A stretch of 64,000 nucleotides of DNA, from the NCBI GenBank assembly GCA_035610365.1, contig CM069438.1, positions 48,976,837-49,040,836 of the forward strand, read 5' to 3'. The notes beneath the pieces are model-generated. The model had not been told where the DNA came from, did not search any database, and saw nothing but the letters and a program-made list of their open reading frames with translations. Below, piece after piece: positions 11,521-22,614 of the stretch. The position numbers and the translations under genes are program-made. The number at the start of each line of letters is the position of its first letter. Position 1 is the stretch's first letter. The DNA is from Aquatica leii (Eukaryota; Arthropoda; Insecta; Coleoptera; Lampyridae).

Positions 11521-14470
11521 TTAAATAGTACAACGTTTTTTAGTGTTTGACATATGTAAACGGAGTTTGTAGTGTATACTTCTCCCGTTTTGGCGCTTTT
11601 TTAATTATTTTATAATGAGCACATCGACGATTAGTTACAACTTACTCTCCGAAGCTCTTAGCTGCTGCTTTTTGTATGTTACGGTTATGTTACGTAATAA
11701 TATTAGTTTTGCGTTGTTTGTTGTTTTGACAAATGATTATAACCGTTTCTTATGTACGGGTTTTAGTTATTTTTTGCACCAACGTGTAAGTGACAGAACC
11801 TGGCGCCCTTCCTACTATTGGCCGCTCACTATATCACGGCTAATGGTATATTACTGAGAATCGTTAAAATTAATTTTTGTTAAATAATAGTGTACGGGGT
11901 AGTCCGATGTTTCTCTATTAAAACAAAATTGTTTAAAAACAATACATTCTTTTGTTTATCATAGTTTTGTTCCACAATGTAATGCTTTTGTGTATTGCAT
12001 CAAATACATTGAAAAGTATGCATTTGTTTCCAAAAAAATAGAAATTCTTTTATTTGTTTTGTTAGAAATTATAATTTGTCGTATACAAATAAATTTATTT
12101 AAAAAAATATTTGATTTTATTTTGTATTCACGTGCAAACAGTTTTATTGGATACAAAAAAAATGTTTATAAAATGAAAAAAAAAAAATTATAGAAATTTT
12201 TTGTCGTTTAGACGAAATAATTTTTAATTTTGCATCACATTTTGCGGTTTTAAAACTTTTTTTATATTTTTACTTTTTACTTTTAATCTAACACGCAACT
12301 TTTTGGAATATTTTTAGTGGCCCACGCAAAGTTTGTTGATGCGTAGGATTTTCGCGTTTGTAAACGATAAAACCTTCAAATAACGGATGTTAAATATAAA
12401 TAAGTAAACACACGTGGCTTTCTTAATTTTAGTTTACGGATTTTTATTAACATAATTTTTAGGAAACAAATTTTTATTAGAAAAAAAATTATAATTTTTT
12501 GTAAGATAACGCAGTCGAAAGAATGTTCACCGTAAACTGTTGAAATAGACGGTTAGCAAATAACTCTTAAAAATAAACTTTACAACTTTAAACTTTCCTT
12601 AAAAGTTAACCAGGAAACTTTTCGCGAGCACGTGATAGATTACCGGACGTAAAAAAGGAAAAGATATTTTGTGTCTTTTTCATATTTTCGCGCATTAAAA
12701 GAATCTTTTTTCTCTAAACGAAAGAAGTTAAATATCGGAACTAAAACGGCAAGAAAAAAATGCAGTCGTTTACGTAACGATCGAAAGCTTTTCACTTTTT
12801 AAGGGCTTCGGTCTGATCGAACGACTCATGAAGGCTCTATTGGCTTATCGTATTTACCTTTTCAAGCCAATTTATTAAGTGTCAGTTCCATTCTAGGCTA
12901 ATGAAACTCATTTTTTTGTCCAAAAAAAATTTATGTTTTTTTCTGTTACAGTTGTGGTTTTTGTCAATTACGAAATTTAGCGTACAGTCATAATTTTATA
13001 AATTTATTAATGGATTAAAAGCTTTCCATCGTACCGTTCCCTTGATAGGTTTTTTTCGTACGAGTAAAAGCTACATAAATTAATGCCAAATTTAATATTT
13101 AACTTGTAAGTTACGTAAAGGTCAATAATGGCTGAAGTTTAATTTGCCTTATGTAAGTAATATCATAAATCACAAAATCGTACCCTAAACTGACACCCCT
13201 TAATTGGCTGCAAGCTTGTTGCCAAGTTTTGATGCTTTTATTGCCAGGATCAAGTTTTGCTGTTCACGTTATTTGATGCTCTCACGTCAGATCTGCTAAA
13301 ATATTACAGAAATCATGCTTTGTATACAAGACGTAACTGAATTTCATCATCCGCCACGGTCGTTATTAAACCAAAGTTCCTGTTTAAGAAAAATTTTAAA
13401 ATTAATTTCAAACGATGCTTTATATTGATTGGTTGTCGTTTATAATGCGTGCTTGGTACGATTTTATTACGCAAAATGTTTTCAATGGTGCAAAGTTAAC
13501 TAAACGTCAATCATATCTTTGTGTACACAATTGACAGCTTTCATCTTTCAAAAGCGCAAAACCATCGCTGAAATTGTAAAGGGCGTAAATATAAATCATA
13601 TTTCTATATTAATAAAAAAAAATATGTAACATTTGCAATTGTCATTGGAGCTAATGTATTTTTTTTTGCTTCTAATCACATCTAATTTAACTTTGTTAAT
13701 TTTTTTACTTAAAAGGGCACAGACCTAGCATGCTTTTATTCTTGAGTCAAATGCTGAGATTTCTTTCCAGAAAGATTGCCGATTATTGCACTTTTAGTTT
13801 ATAAGTAAACTCGAATTTGGATTATTTTTACTCTTTATCTAGATCTAACCGTTTCTATTTGTCGTTGTTGTTCACTAGTTTATCTAATTTAGAATAATGT
13901 TGGGATGCTGTTCTACTTAGCTTTTTAGTTTTGGCATTAGAATTTATTGATTTATTTTGTTATAAATTTATGGAAAACGTAGGTCCATTTTGAAATCTAA
14001 TTAGAGTATGCAGCAGATACTCCCAGGTCAGAACTATTCAAGGACTTGTCTTTAAAGATGCCAAGTTTATTTTCTATCTAGCTCATGTCCCAATCAGACG
14101 GCCCTAACCACATCAATCTTAACCTTCTCACTCTTTCAAACAAGTTGCCAACCCGCTTGGTCAGCGTGGTGACTCATGGGCAGCTACCCTATAGCTCCGA
14201 AGATGATGAGTTTCAAATTTAACGGAAAAGATCTCTAAGCGGGTATGGTAACTCCAGAATCCTGCACTAGAAAAGTGGTTAGCTCCATGAAATCTGGGGG
14301 GATGGATTGGTTACATTACATATAAAGACATTTAAGGCTTAAAAACGTACACCAAAATCCACTTACCTAATTGCAACGTACATTGACAAATTACACGAGT
14401 AAAAATAATATAAAAAAAATTTTAAATGGCACGTAATAGGACTAGTGGAAGAAAAGAGAAAACGAATCTA
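11521..14470. other. AT-rich sequence with one LTR-like motif
   Basis: No coding region is recognised over about 2.9 kb. At about 11799-11808 the sequence CTGGCGCCCTT matches the motif conserved inside LTRs A, B, C and D (there often read as GGGCGCCAG), so a degraded LTR of that group may be present. Homopolymer-rich AT stretches dominate 12,000-13,700. Confidence 0.35.
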
Positions 14471-14474
14471 TTAA

Positions 14475-15655
14475 AATTGAACGCGGGAAATGCTTTACCA
14501 TTCACCTTACGAACCTTGCACGGCCAAATCACACAGTTGGAGATAGAGGAGGTTCAAATAAATAAGAGTTAAAGGGCGCCAGATCTTTTATAAGAAAAAC
14601 TTCTATCTGGATCAGGACAGAAGGTTCAAGCTTGTAACGAATTCCAGGTTCGTAATCTTTGGTACTCTGATGTTCGGGTAACCACAATAAAAGAGAAAGG
14701 TATGTTACCATAAAAGAAAGATTAAACAGGTATAAAACTTTAATTTAATAACGTAGATTATTAACAAGACTTTATCTAATTCTAAATCCATAAATACCAG
14801 AAGTATCGGCAACACAAAATACATAAGTTTAAACGAAGTGAATAGCGAAGAAAATTACTTAATCAATATCGTTCGTACACATCATGCGATACACACAAAA
14901 TAATTAGTGAGGCTACCTCGAGGGTATTAAAACAATGATTGCAATTACGGAAGTTAACGTAAGCAAAAGTTCCGTGACTGACTTTTCTGACAGCGACAAA
15001 ATAATTAAATAAACTTACTCAAAATCCAGTACCTACTTGTTCGAAGAAAACGTTTTCCTCGTTGAGCGAGCCTGGAATAAATTTGAATAGCAAATCGTGT
15101 CAACACAATGACTCACGAAAGCAAGATCTACAATTGTTAATTACTGCTAAAAGAAAGTACACATAACATAACTCGATTATCTAATGCTGCTGTACACAAT
15201 GAAAGTTGGTTTCGCAGGTGTTTCCGCATGAGTAGGAATTCGAAGAAAAGTTCTTGTCTTCGGCTTTTAGTTTTAAACGTACAGAGTTATACCCGTCCCA
15301 TGAAGGTATTTATTGATATTAATCTGTATTGAATAGAAACATGTGGCCAAAGCGTGGCAGAACGGCTATCAAATTAAGAAAGACATTACAAAGGAATCCT
15401 AACAAAACGGATGTAAATATCTTACCCTGTGACGAATAAATTACTTTAAATACGTAATGCATTTATAATTTCATTTCCATCACAATTGATGTTCTATTAA
15501 ATTTTCAGATTTAGACGACACATGCCATTTTACGTAGTTGACAGCTTAATGACTTGACCGCAACATGTCAGTAACCAAAAAGAGGGCGTCAAAACCGAAA
15601 TCTAATTTTAATTCAATATACAGGGTATAACGTTAAGAAAATTTTGCACGTAACA
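14475..15655 (+). repeat. LTR-like repeat A (family C)
   Basis: This aligns in the same orientation with repeat B (15898-17400). Shared landmarks are ACGAACCTTGCACGGCCAA, GGGCGCCAGA, AAGTATCGGCAACACA, AATCGTGTCAA with CTCACGAAA, and the terminal ATACAGGGTATAACG...GTAACA. The right end at 15655 is clear. The left end is approximate and no target duplication was found. It carries no retroelement genes, so a solo LTR is most likely. A and B cannot be the two LTRs of one element, because the 242 bp between them encode part of a LINE endonuclease. Confidence 0.7.
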
Positions 15656-18545
15656 AACTATCGAACAGAGTTGCAAATATAGCACTAAAAATAAACATTA
15701 ACAAACAATTATAAGTTCAACAAGTATACTTTCTTTCATCGACCTATGACGAGAAAGACGGTCGCATTCTACGAAGAAATAAAAAACGCAATAGACACAA
15801 ACTAACTAAATACTATCTAGTTACTGGCGATTTCGACGCCAAACTAGGATACGAAAAAACACTCTATACATTTTTATATGAAAACCAGAACCTGCGATGA
15901 ACAAGCTTTTTGCTATTTTACGAACCTGCACGGCCAACTCACAATAGTCGGTGAGAGGGGAGGGTTCATAGATAATATCGAAAAGATACTTAAGGGCGCC
16001 AGAGCTTATCCAAAGTCACTTCTGTCCCGCTCAAGACAGGTGGTATAAACTTGTAACAAGATGTTAGGTTCGTAATGCTGAAAGAAGCGAAAGAAAAAAA
16101 ACTAAATCGTTAATAACAATTTTACTTTAATTCCTCTATAATGATAAATAGATTAACGTTCGAATTGATAACAATTGGATACCATGACCAAGAATAATTT
16201 TAGTCCGAGTATAACTAAATATCCGAAGTATCGGCAACACACAACACATACGTAGATTACGTTGACATGAATAGCGAAGAGTAGATGGTAGTAAATTTCG
16301 TCTGCATACAATATGCGAAGTACACGAAATAATTATTAATATGGCATTATTGACAATCAAACACAGTGATAATAAATTACTACATTAAGGTTAACTTATC
16401 GTACCCAAGCGTGTGGAATTAATATAGCACTAACGTTAATCAATCGTTGGTAGTACACAGCATGCGCAACTCAACATAAGTAAAAATTACTACCTAGCTG
16501 GTAAACAACAATATCGATAATTACAGAATTAATAGCAAAAGTTTCGTGAGTGATCCGGTTGACTACGAAATAAAACATATAAAATCACTTACCATAAACA
16601 CAGGAATTTCCACTGGTGTGAAGAAAGCGCTTTCCCCGACACACACAATCCTGCAAACAATCTGAATCGCAAATCGTGTCAAACTAATGTCTCACGAAAT
16701 CAACACCTACAACAATCGTTACTTAAGGTACAAGAAAGTATAAATAACATAACCCGGTTGTCGAATGCTGTGGTACCTCTTGTCTGTGATTTAATTAGTT
16801 ATAACCATAAGCCTTATAAAGAAAAAGTTAGCATCGTCCCATCCAAATATTTGTCGAGGTTCATCCCTTCGTAATCCGGTATCGACTACTGAATATAGTT
16901 GGACCACAAATAGGTGGTTAATACAAGTCACGTCGTGTCATCCACGTGTAGCACTCTTTGCCCTGGAAGGCTCCGCAAGACCCCAATTTCGTGGCGTGGA
17001 AATCGCCTTCCGCCAGTGCCCGTGTACGGCAACGTGCTGACTTATTTAGCAGTCGTTTACGATAGCCATTTATCGATAAGGTAACAGATGTGACAGGAAG
17101 GAATGCAAAATGGCTGTTAAAAGGAAGAAAGAATTACGAACGAATTTTCACTAACAAACGGCAGTAGCTTACCCTGTAACGCTTTGAATAAATTAGATCA
17201 TTCACTAATTATAATTGGTTTTCCCGATGGTAATTGATAACATAACTATTCAATGCGTACAGACCATTTTATAACATTTACGTGTGACGAATTTCCGCAA
17301 AATGACCCGCAACGAGAAAAGATCGTTAGAGGGCGTCAACCCGAATCTAATTTCACGTTGAAATACATAGGCGTACGTAAAGAAAATTTCGTCCGTAACA
17401 ACTCCTTTTTCAAAAAGAAATCACAATGCAAATGGATGTGGTTATGCCCAGATTCCAAAACTAAAAAACAAGAATTACTGAGTAGGGACAAAAAAGGGAC
17501 AATTAAATTACGTCAAATCAAACAAACTAATACAGAGAACTATAAAAGAAAATACCAGAAAAAGAAAGGAAAAACAAGTACTAGAAATAATTGAAAAGAA
17601 CAAAAAGATGAAGTTCCTACGTCGACCTATATATAGAATCCAAATACTATGTATCTACGACATAGAACTGGTAAATGTAGGAAAAGAGGTTAAAAGCTTT
17701 TAGCAAGCTTATCCGCAACAAATTGTACATAAAACTTGCAAGCCTAAATTCTTAAGGTATCTCGGACAAAACGAAAGACGATGTAGAAACCGCAGCAACA
17801 ACAAATATAGGCAAAAACAATATCACAGAAGATATGATCTAAAAAAGAGAACTACTACAAAATAGTATCAAAGCATTGGATGGTTTTTTAGAAGGCATTG
17901 TACCCCAAACGTGAAAATTTGCAATTACAATCCTAATCTACAAAAAAAGAGACAAGAGAAGGCAAAAAAAACTAGCGACTAGTTACTGTTCTGTGACAAC
18001 CATACAAAATATTAAGCAAAATAATAAAAAACTGGATTTAGCACTTACTAACCGTTAAAATCCCACTTGAGAAAGTCACAAAGTACAACCTACCACTATA
18101 CATGGCATTTGTAGACCACGTAAACCTAGAAATGTGGACAATGGATCAAGTTCCTACGGACGAACTCAAAAACGGAAATACAAACCAACGTGATCCCAAT
18201 TAAAAAAAGTGTACGTCAAGAAGACCTGTGTTTTCTAGGCTCTTCGTCACAGTCCACAACATTTTTCAAAAATTTACATGTGAAAAGGAAACCATTAACC
18301 TCAACAGAGCCCGTTTAAACCAATTCAAATATGCCGACGATGCCCTAGCGACAACCGCAAACAAGGAAGATTTCTAAACAATGGTGTAAGAATTCAACAC
18401 AAAATCAACAGAAATTGGGCTAAACATGAACAAAGAAAAAATCAGAATAAACAACACAACCAAACGATAGGGATCACTAGAAGGATGATGCTAGAATGGG
18501 CCGCATTTGTCAAACTAAGCGTTATACTTAGAAACGGACAAAATA
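15656..18545 (+). pseudogene. RTE-like LINE, decayed, interrupted by LTR B
   Basis: The part before B encodes an endonuclease segment, KYYLVTGDFDAKLG, matching the GDFNAKxG catalytic motif of apurinic-type endonucleases. After B the frame resumes with NSFFKKKSQCKWMWLCPDSK, the conserved block NTFFKKxxxRKWTWxSPDG that follows in RTE-type LINEs. Further on, with many stops and shifts, come LDGFLEGIVPQ and AITILIYKKRDKR (fingers of the reverse transcriptase), AFVDHVN (about 18108; family AFVDYxKAFD, first catalytic aspartate), FKYADDALATTA (about 18330; the FADD/YADD motif is intact) and WAAFVKL (about 18505). The element would copy itself by target-primed reverse transcription. Here it is dead, and its ends are not defined. 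The clade call is moderate. Confidence 0.8.
15898..17400 (+). repeat. Solo LTR B (family C), nested in the LINE endonuclease
   Basis: The 1503-bp unit starts TGAACAAGC and ends CGTCCGTAACA, with the same internal landmarks as A and C. It interrupts the endonuclease reading frame of the RTE-like LINE. The flanking tetramers (GCGA left, ACTC right) do not match, so the target duplication has decayed or a little sequence was lost. Confidence 0.75.
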
Positions 18546-20160
18546 TTCTATCATCTTAGAACAAAAGTTGTTACATGTTATTATTTATAAATTCACGCCG
18601 TCACTGGTTGCCGGCTCCACTGTTTGTAAAATGCATAATCGTATTTGACATTAACGCGAGGGGATCACGAACGAAACAAACTTTTAGTCTTTTATTTGCG
18701 TACTTTACATCACTGTGATCGTACGATTTTATCAAGACGCTATCCGCTACATTGCAACTAAGTCTTTTTTTTTAATTTAATTTTTATTGTTGGTTATTTC
18801 TATTACGTTTTTAGTGATATGCTGCTGAAGAAATGGGTATTAATACTAGCAGGATTAAGCGATTTTTTAAATTGAGTTGGCGTTCACAGGTAATATTTTT
18901 AAAATGGCGTCGGCATGTTACTTTCAATACGTCTAACTTTTTTTAGCAAATTTTTTTGGGTTTTGCCAGGAATAAAAATTTATTTTTTTGTAAATGAGTA
19001 TACTTCTCTAATTTACCTCCGGAAGCCATACGATTTAGTGAAATTTTTTAATTGTATTCGATTTTGTATCTATTATATCTAAATTAATTGTATATCATAT
19101 TAAATTACTGTAATTTCCAGTGTAAATTTTAAATCTTTAACTTCAGTTAACGTCGTTTGTCTTGAGTACGCTGAGGTTTACCATTGACGTTTCTTTAATC
19201 GTTTGAATGTAATCAAGGCCAGATTTAAGCACATAACATCGTACATGTAAGCTTACATACTACGCACGTCTTGTCGCTAAAGTAATAAACAGTAGTGCAC
19301 GTTATTACTTGTTACAAGTAACTTCGGTGGGGTAAGTTTTTAATTTGTTGCGACTGCGTGTAAACGACATAGATGACCAATTCTGATTTAATTATATACG
19401 TTTGTTACATTGTGCTTGATCGCTTTTTTTCTGTTCTATTTGTTACGTAGTGGGTTTAGATGTACGCTTGGAGTCTCCGGGCCGACGTTCTTATTTGTAC
19501 GAGGAGTGGCGCCTAGTTTTTTTACCTTTTATTATAGTCTCTTCAACTACGCCCATTCACCGACATCGTAGTTAGCGGTGGTGACGTGGTTGTTATCAAC
19601 GGTGCCTACTACAGAAAAGGTTGGAAATAAGGTATTGAACGAGAGCATTCTGCCAGTTGATACCTACGGCGCTCAAATGAATGAAAGTGACTCGAGGAGA
19701 CCTATACCAACAGGTGGGTAAAAGAAGGCTAGAGAACTGTGTTAATGATTTTGGAATAGCTCAAAAAGATATTTTTTTTAGTATTGGCCAAACTGGAATA
19801 TACATATGGCATTTTTTTGAACTTAGACAAGTTTTCTACGATCTTTGGAATTGACGATGGCGGTGTTAATATTACGTATAACTAAACTAGTTTTGCTTTT
19901 ATCGATAAGCTCGCACGCAAACACACATTGGCATTACGTTAATCATGTTTTCTACTTTGTTTTTATGACTAACCGTGCAATGCACATTTTTTCTCGGATC
20001 TGGTCTTTATTTGCTGAGTTTTAAATTGTTGTTTTACATAGACTATGGTATTGTTATTAAAAGTTGGTGGTTTAATTAAAAGAACTTGGCATATACGCAA
20101 TGGACAATTTTACCAGAGATAAGCTTAAGACCGACATTAAAGCAAGTAATTAAATACTAA
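18546..20160. other. No recognised feature
   Basis: AT-rich sequence with no coding frame longer than about 60 codons and no recognised repeat. A GGCGCC at about 19508 is the only resemblance to the LTR group and is not enough to call one. Confidence 0.35.
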
Positions 20161-20268
20161 CATTAGAATGTCTTCCGGGTTTGGACCGTGTCATAGTTGC
20201 AACCGAAGCTGCAAACGTTTCGCCCACTTTCGTAAGGGGCTTCATCAGGGCGTCAGATAAATCGCAAA
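20161..20268 (-). ncRNA. Penelope-like 3' region with hammerhead-like core
   Basis: On the minus strand, downstream of the Penelope-like frame, the sequence reads CTGATGA, then AGCCC...GGGC, which can pair as a short helix, then GAAAC. This is the conserved core order of a hammerhead ribozyme. Next comes GTTTGCAGC, a TTCG loop and GTTGCAAC, which can pair with one bulge. Hammerhead motifs are known in Penelope-like retroelements (Cervera and De la Pena). I could not find a convincing stem I, so the motif may be degenerate or only a conserved 3' signature of the family. Confidence 0.5.
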
Positions 20269-20269
20269 A

Positions 20270-20465
20270 CTCAAACAAGCAATCAAAATCTAACTAAGAA
20301 CTTCTCAAAAGTTAGGTTATCCACTTGTAAAACAAGCCATAACCTAAACTATGAAAAGGTAAGAAAGAAAACGATAACCTGAAAAAGCAAACGAAAATCT
20401 AACAAAGAACCGCTACCGAGTTAGGTAATCAACTTGTGAACCAAGCCAGATTCTAAACTCCGTAG
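20270..20465 (-). repeat. Tandem duplication, period about 108 bp
   Basis: Two related units begin near 20279 and 20387. Both contain a stretch reading AAAATCTAAC(A/T)AAGAAC, then GTTAGGT(A/T)AT and ACTTGT..AACCAAGCC or similar, and both end in CTAAACT. They lie between the Penelope-like frame and its 3' region, so they are part of the 3' untranslated tail of that element. Confidence 0.7.
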
Positions 20466-20472
20466 AAGTGAC

Positions 20473-21305
20473 TTAAGAAGAAATAGTCTCCGTATTTAAA
20501 GGAACAGGATCGTCACGAATGATTAAGCTCGACCCTGATTGGGTTACGGTTGCTAGGGGGCGTGTTTTTGATAAATGACTAATAACCGGGAGCCAAAGAG
20601 GGGATAGTTCGAAACTATGATCGCGATTGAAGTTATTGGGGTGTTTGATGATTTCTATGCTTTCTCGGAATTTCCTGTTGAAAAAGAATGGAGATTTGGC
20701 AATCAACGAAACATTATCAAAATCTATCTTGTGACCTGTAGTAAAATGATGTTCAGCGACCGCAGACTTGAAAGTATACCTTTTCCTTATACAACGATCA
20801 TGTTCTGAAATGCGAGTAATGACGGAACGACCGGTTTCACCAATGTAGACTAAACCACAAGAACAGGGAATTTGGTATACACCTTGAGATGAAAGTGTAG
20901 GAAATTTGTCTTTGGGACAAGGAAGAATCTGAGAGATTTTGCCTGTCGAGTTAAATATGGGTTTAATACCATTCTTACGAAGGAGTTTCCCAATTTGATC
21001 TGTAACCTTGTGAATGTAGGGTAAAAAGGCCAATTTCGGGTTGGATTCGGGAGTAGAAATGTCCTTAGGTAATCGAGTACGTGGATGTAAACGACGATTA
21101 ATAACTCTATGAATATCTCGCTTTGCATAACCATTGTTCACTAAGGTTCTAGTAAGATGACGGAGTTCTGAGTCTAGATTCTCAGGTTGGCAAATAGAAA
21201 AGGCACGATGGACCAAAGATTCAATAACAGAACGTTTCTGTGCAGGATGATGAGACGAAGCATGAAGGTATCTGTCCGTATGGGTGGGTTTGCGATAAAC
21301 AGAAT
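20473..21305 (-). pseudogene. Penelope-like retroelement, C-terminal GIY-YIG part
   Basis: An unbroken minus-strand frame of at least 247 codons ends at 20473. It begins with the region after the reverse transcriptase palm (VYRKPTHTDRYLH, HASSHHPAQKRSV) and runs into a GIY-YIG nuclease: GVYQIPCSCGLVYIGETGRS, with an SxRxxEH-type helix (TRISEHDRCIRK) and AEHHFTTGHKIDFD. The CxC next to the GIY-type motif and the RxxEH are typical of Penelope-like elements, where the nuclease cuts target DNA for priming. The reverse transcriptase core is missing; the frame starts abruptly at about 21305, so the copy is 5'-truncated. The surviving part shows no stops, so it looks younger than most elements here. 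Confidence 0.92.
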
Positions 21306-21329
21306 AATAATAAGCCAGTAATTTAGATT

Positions 21330-21670
21330 TTCTGAAGTAACAAACACGTGCGGGTGATCAAACTTGCTATGATAATAAAAGAGAAATTAAATTGCGCCGT
21401 TAAATGGAAATGTATTCTTACCCGAGCGAATCTTTTACATGTATAACAATGAAATCGAAATTGATTTACACATTGATAACGTGGATGTTTCAAGATACTT
21501 AAAATGTAGATATCACTGGACACGGCGTTAGTACACGTGCCGTTTCATTAACGTTAGAAACAAAAATATGAATAATTAGTAACGTCCAGCTTGTAGATGA
21601 CATTTACGACTGATCAAAAATCATACAGTGCACGAAACCATACTAAGATTTTTAAACATAACATTTTTTA
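21330..21670 (+). repeat. Dispersed repeat E, partial copy
   Basis: This aligns with 27640-27865 through ATTGCGCC.TTAAA, CATTCTTAC.C, GCCGTTT and the shared end TTTTTAAACATAACA or close variants. A similar end also occurs near 38385. It may be one end of an LTR-like element; the boundaries are uncertain. Confidence 0.4.
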
Positions 21671-22614
21671 CACACAATACTGCTGAATGAGTACTTCTAA
21701 TAGTTATTTGAAATACTGGTGGGATAGGACCTATATAAAATTTATTTTATTGTGATTTTCTTTTTTCTTATTTAATACGAAAGGAGGAATGTGGTTTTTT
21801 CTTAATTTTTTTTGGTTTTCTTATTTTTAGTGAATATATCGAAAAATGAGCTTAGGATAGCTTTTTTGAAATATGGAATTTTATTTCTCTCTAATGTTAA
21901 TTTTTTGTATCACACTTGACCTTGATTGCACGAGAGGAATCTTTGTTTTTATTGTCAATTAAGGAGCAAAACGGGTTGGTTTATAGTTGTATGGATAAAG
22001 AGATGAATACATTAGATAAAAATTAAAATCTTAAAACTTTAAATATTGCATGTTTTTTATTGTTTATAAATTTAAATTTAACAAATAATAACAAAATTAT
22101 TCTATTTACTTTAAGTTCGTATATCAATTTAGCTTTTCTAAATCTCTGAAAAGTTTACATTTACAACTAACTAGAAGTTCAATAATTAACTATTTGTAGA
22201 ATAAATCAAATTGTGCAACGAAGCTAATATTCTGACAAACAGGTTAATAAATTATTCATAAATCTTAGCTACGTTAGACTACAAATCAATAACATGTATT
22301 AAACTGACAGTAATTGTTTGTAGTAAAAATGATTTTAATAGACTTTGGTAGAACTGCGATTATAAAGAAAAAATTACAATTATTTTAACGATTTATCAAA
22401 AATTCTAATTTTGTTTTGGTTTTGCCATTACTAACATATGTAGATGTTCAACCTAGCTATAATTTTTTTTCGATTTTAATAAAAAGATTTTGTTTGCTTA
22501 TAATATACTTTTTATTGTGTTATGGAGAAGAACTGTCACGATTGCACCGTGGTGTCTAGTCTTTCTATTTACCACTTTTAGGGTGACGTACTATTTACGC
22601 AAATACTAAAAGAA
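21671..22614. other. AT-rich spacer, no recognised feature
   Basis: Very AT-rich sequence with long T and A runs. I see no coding frame and no repeat structure that can be supported. Confidence 0.4.

Noticed and set aside
14475-17400. A and B as the two LTRs of a single retrotransposon
   Set aside because: Only 242 bp separate them and those encode a LINE endonuclease segment that resumes after B. The outer flanks also do not match.
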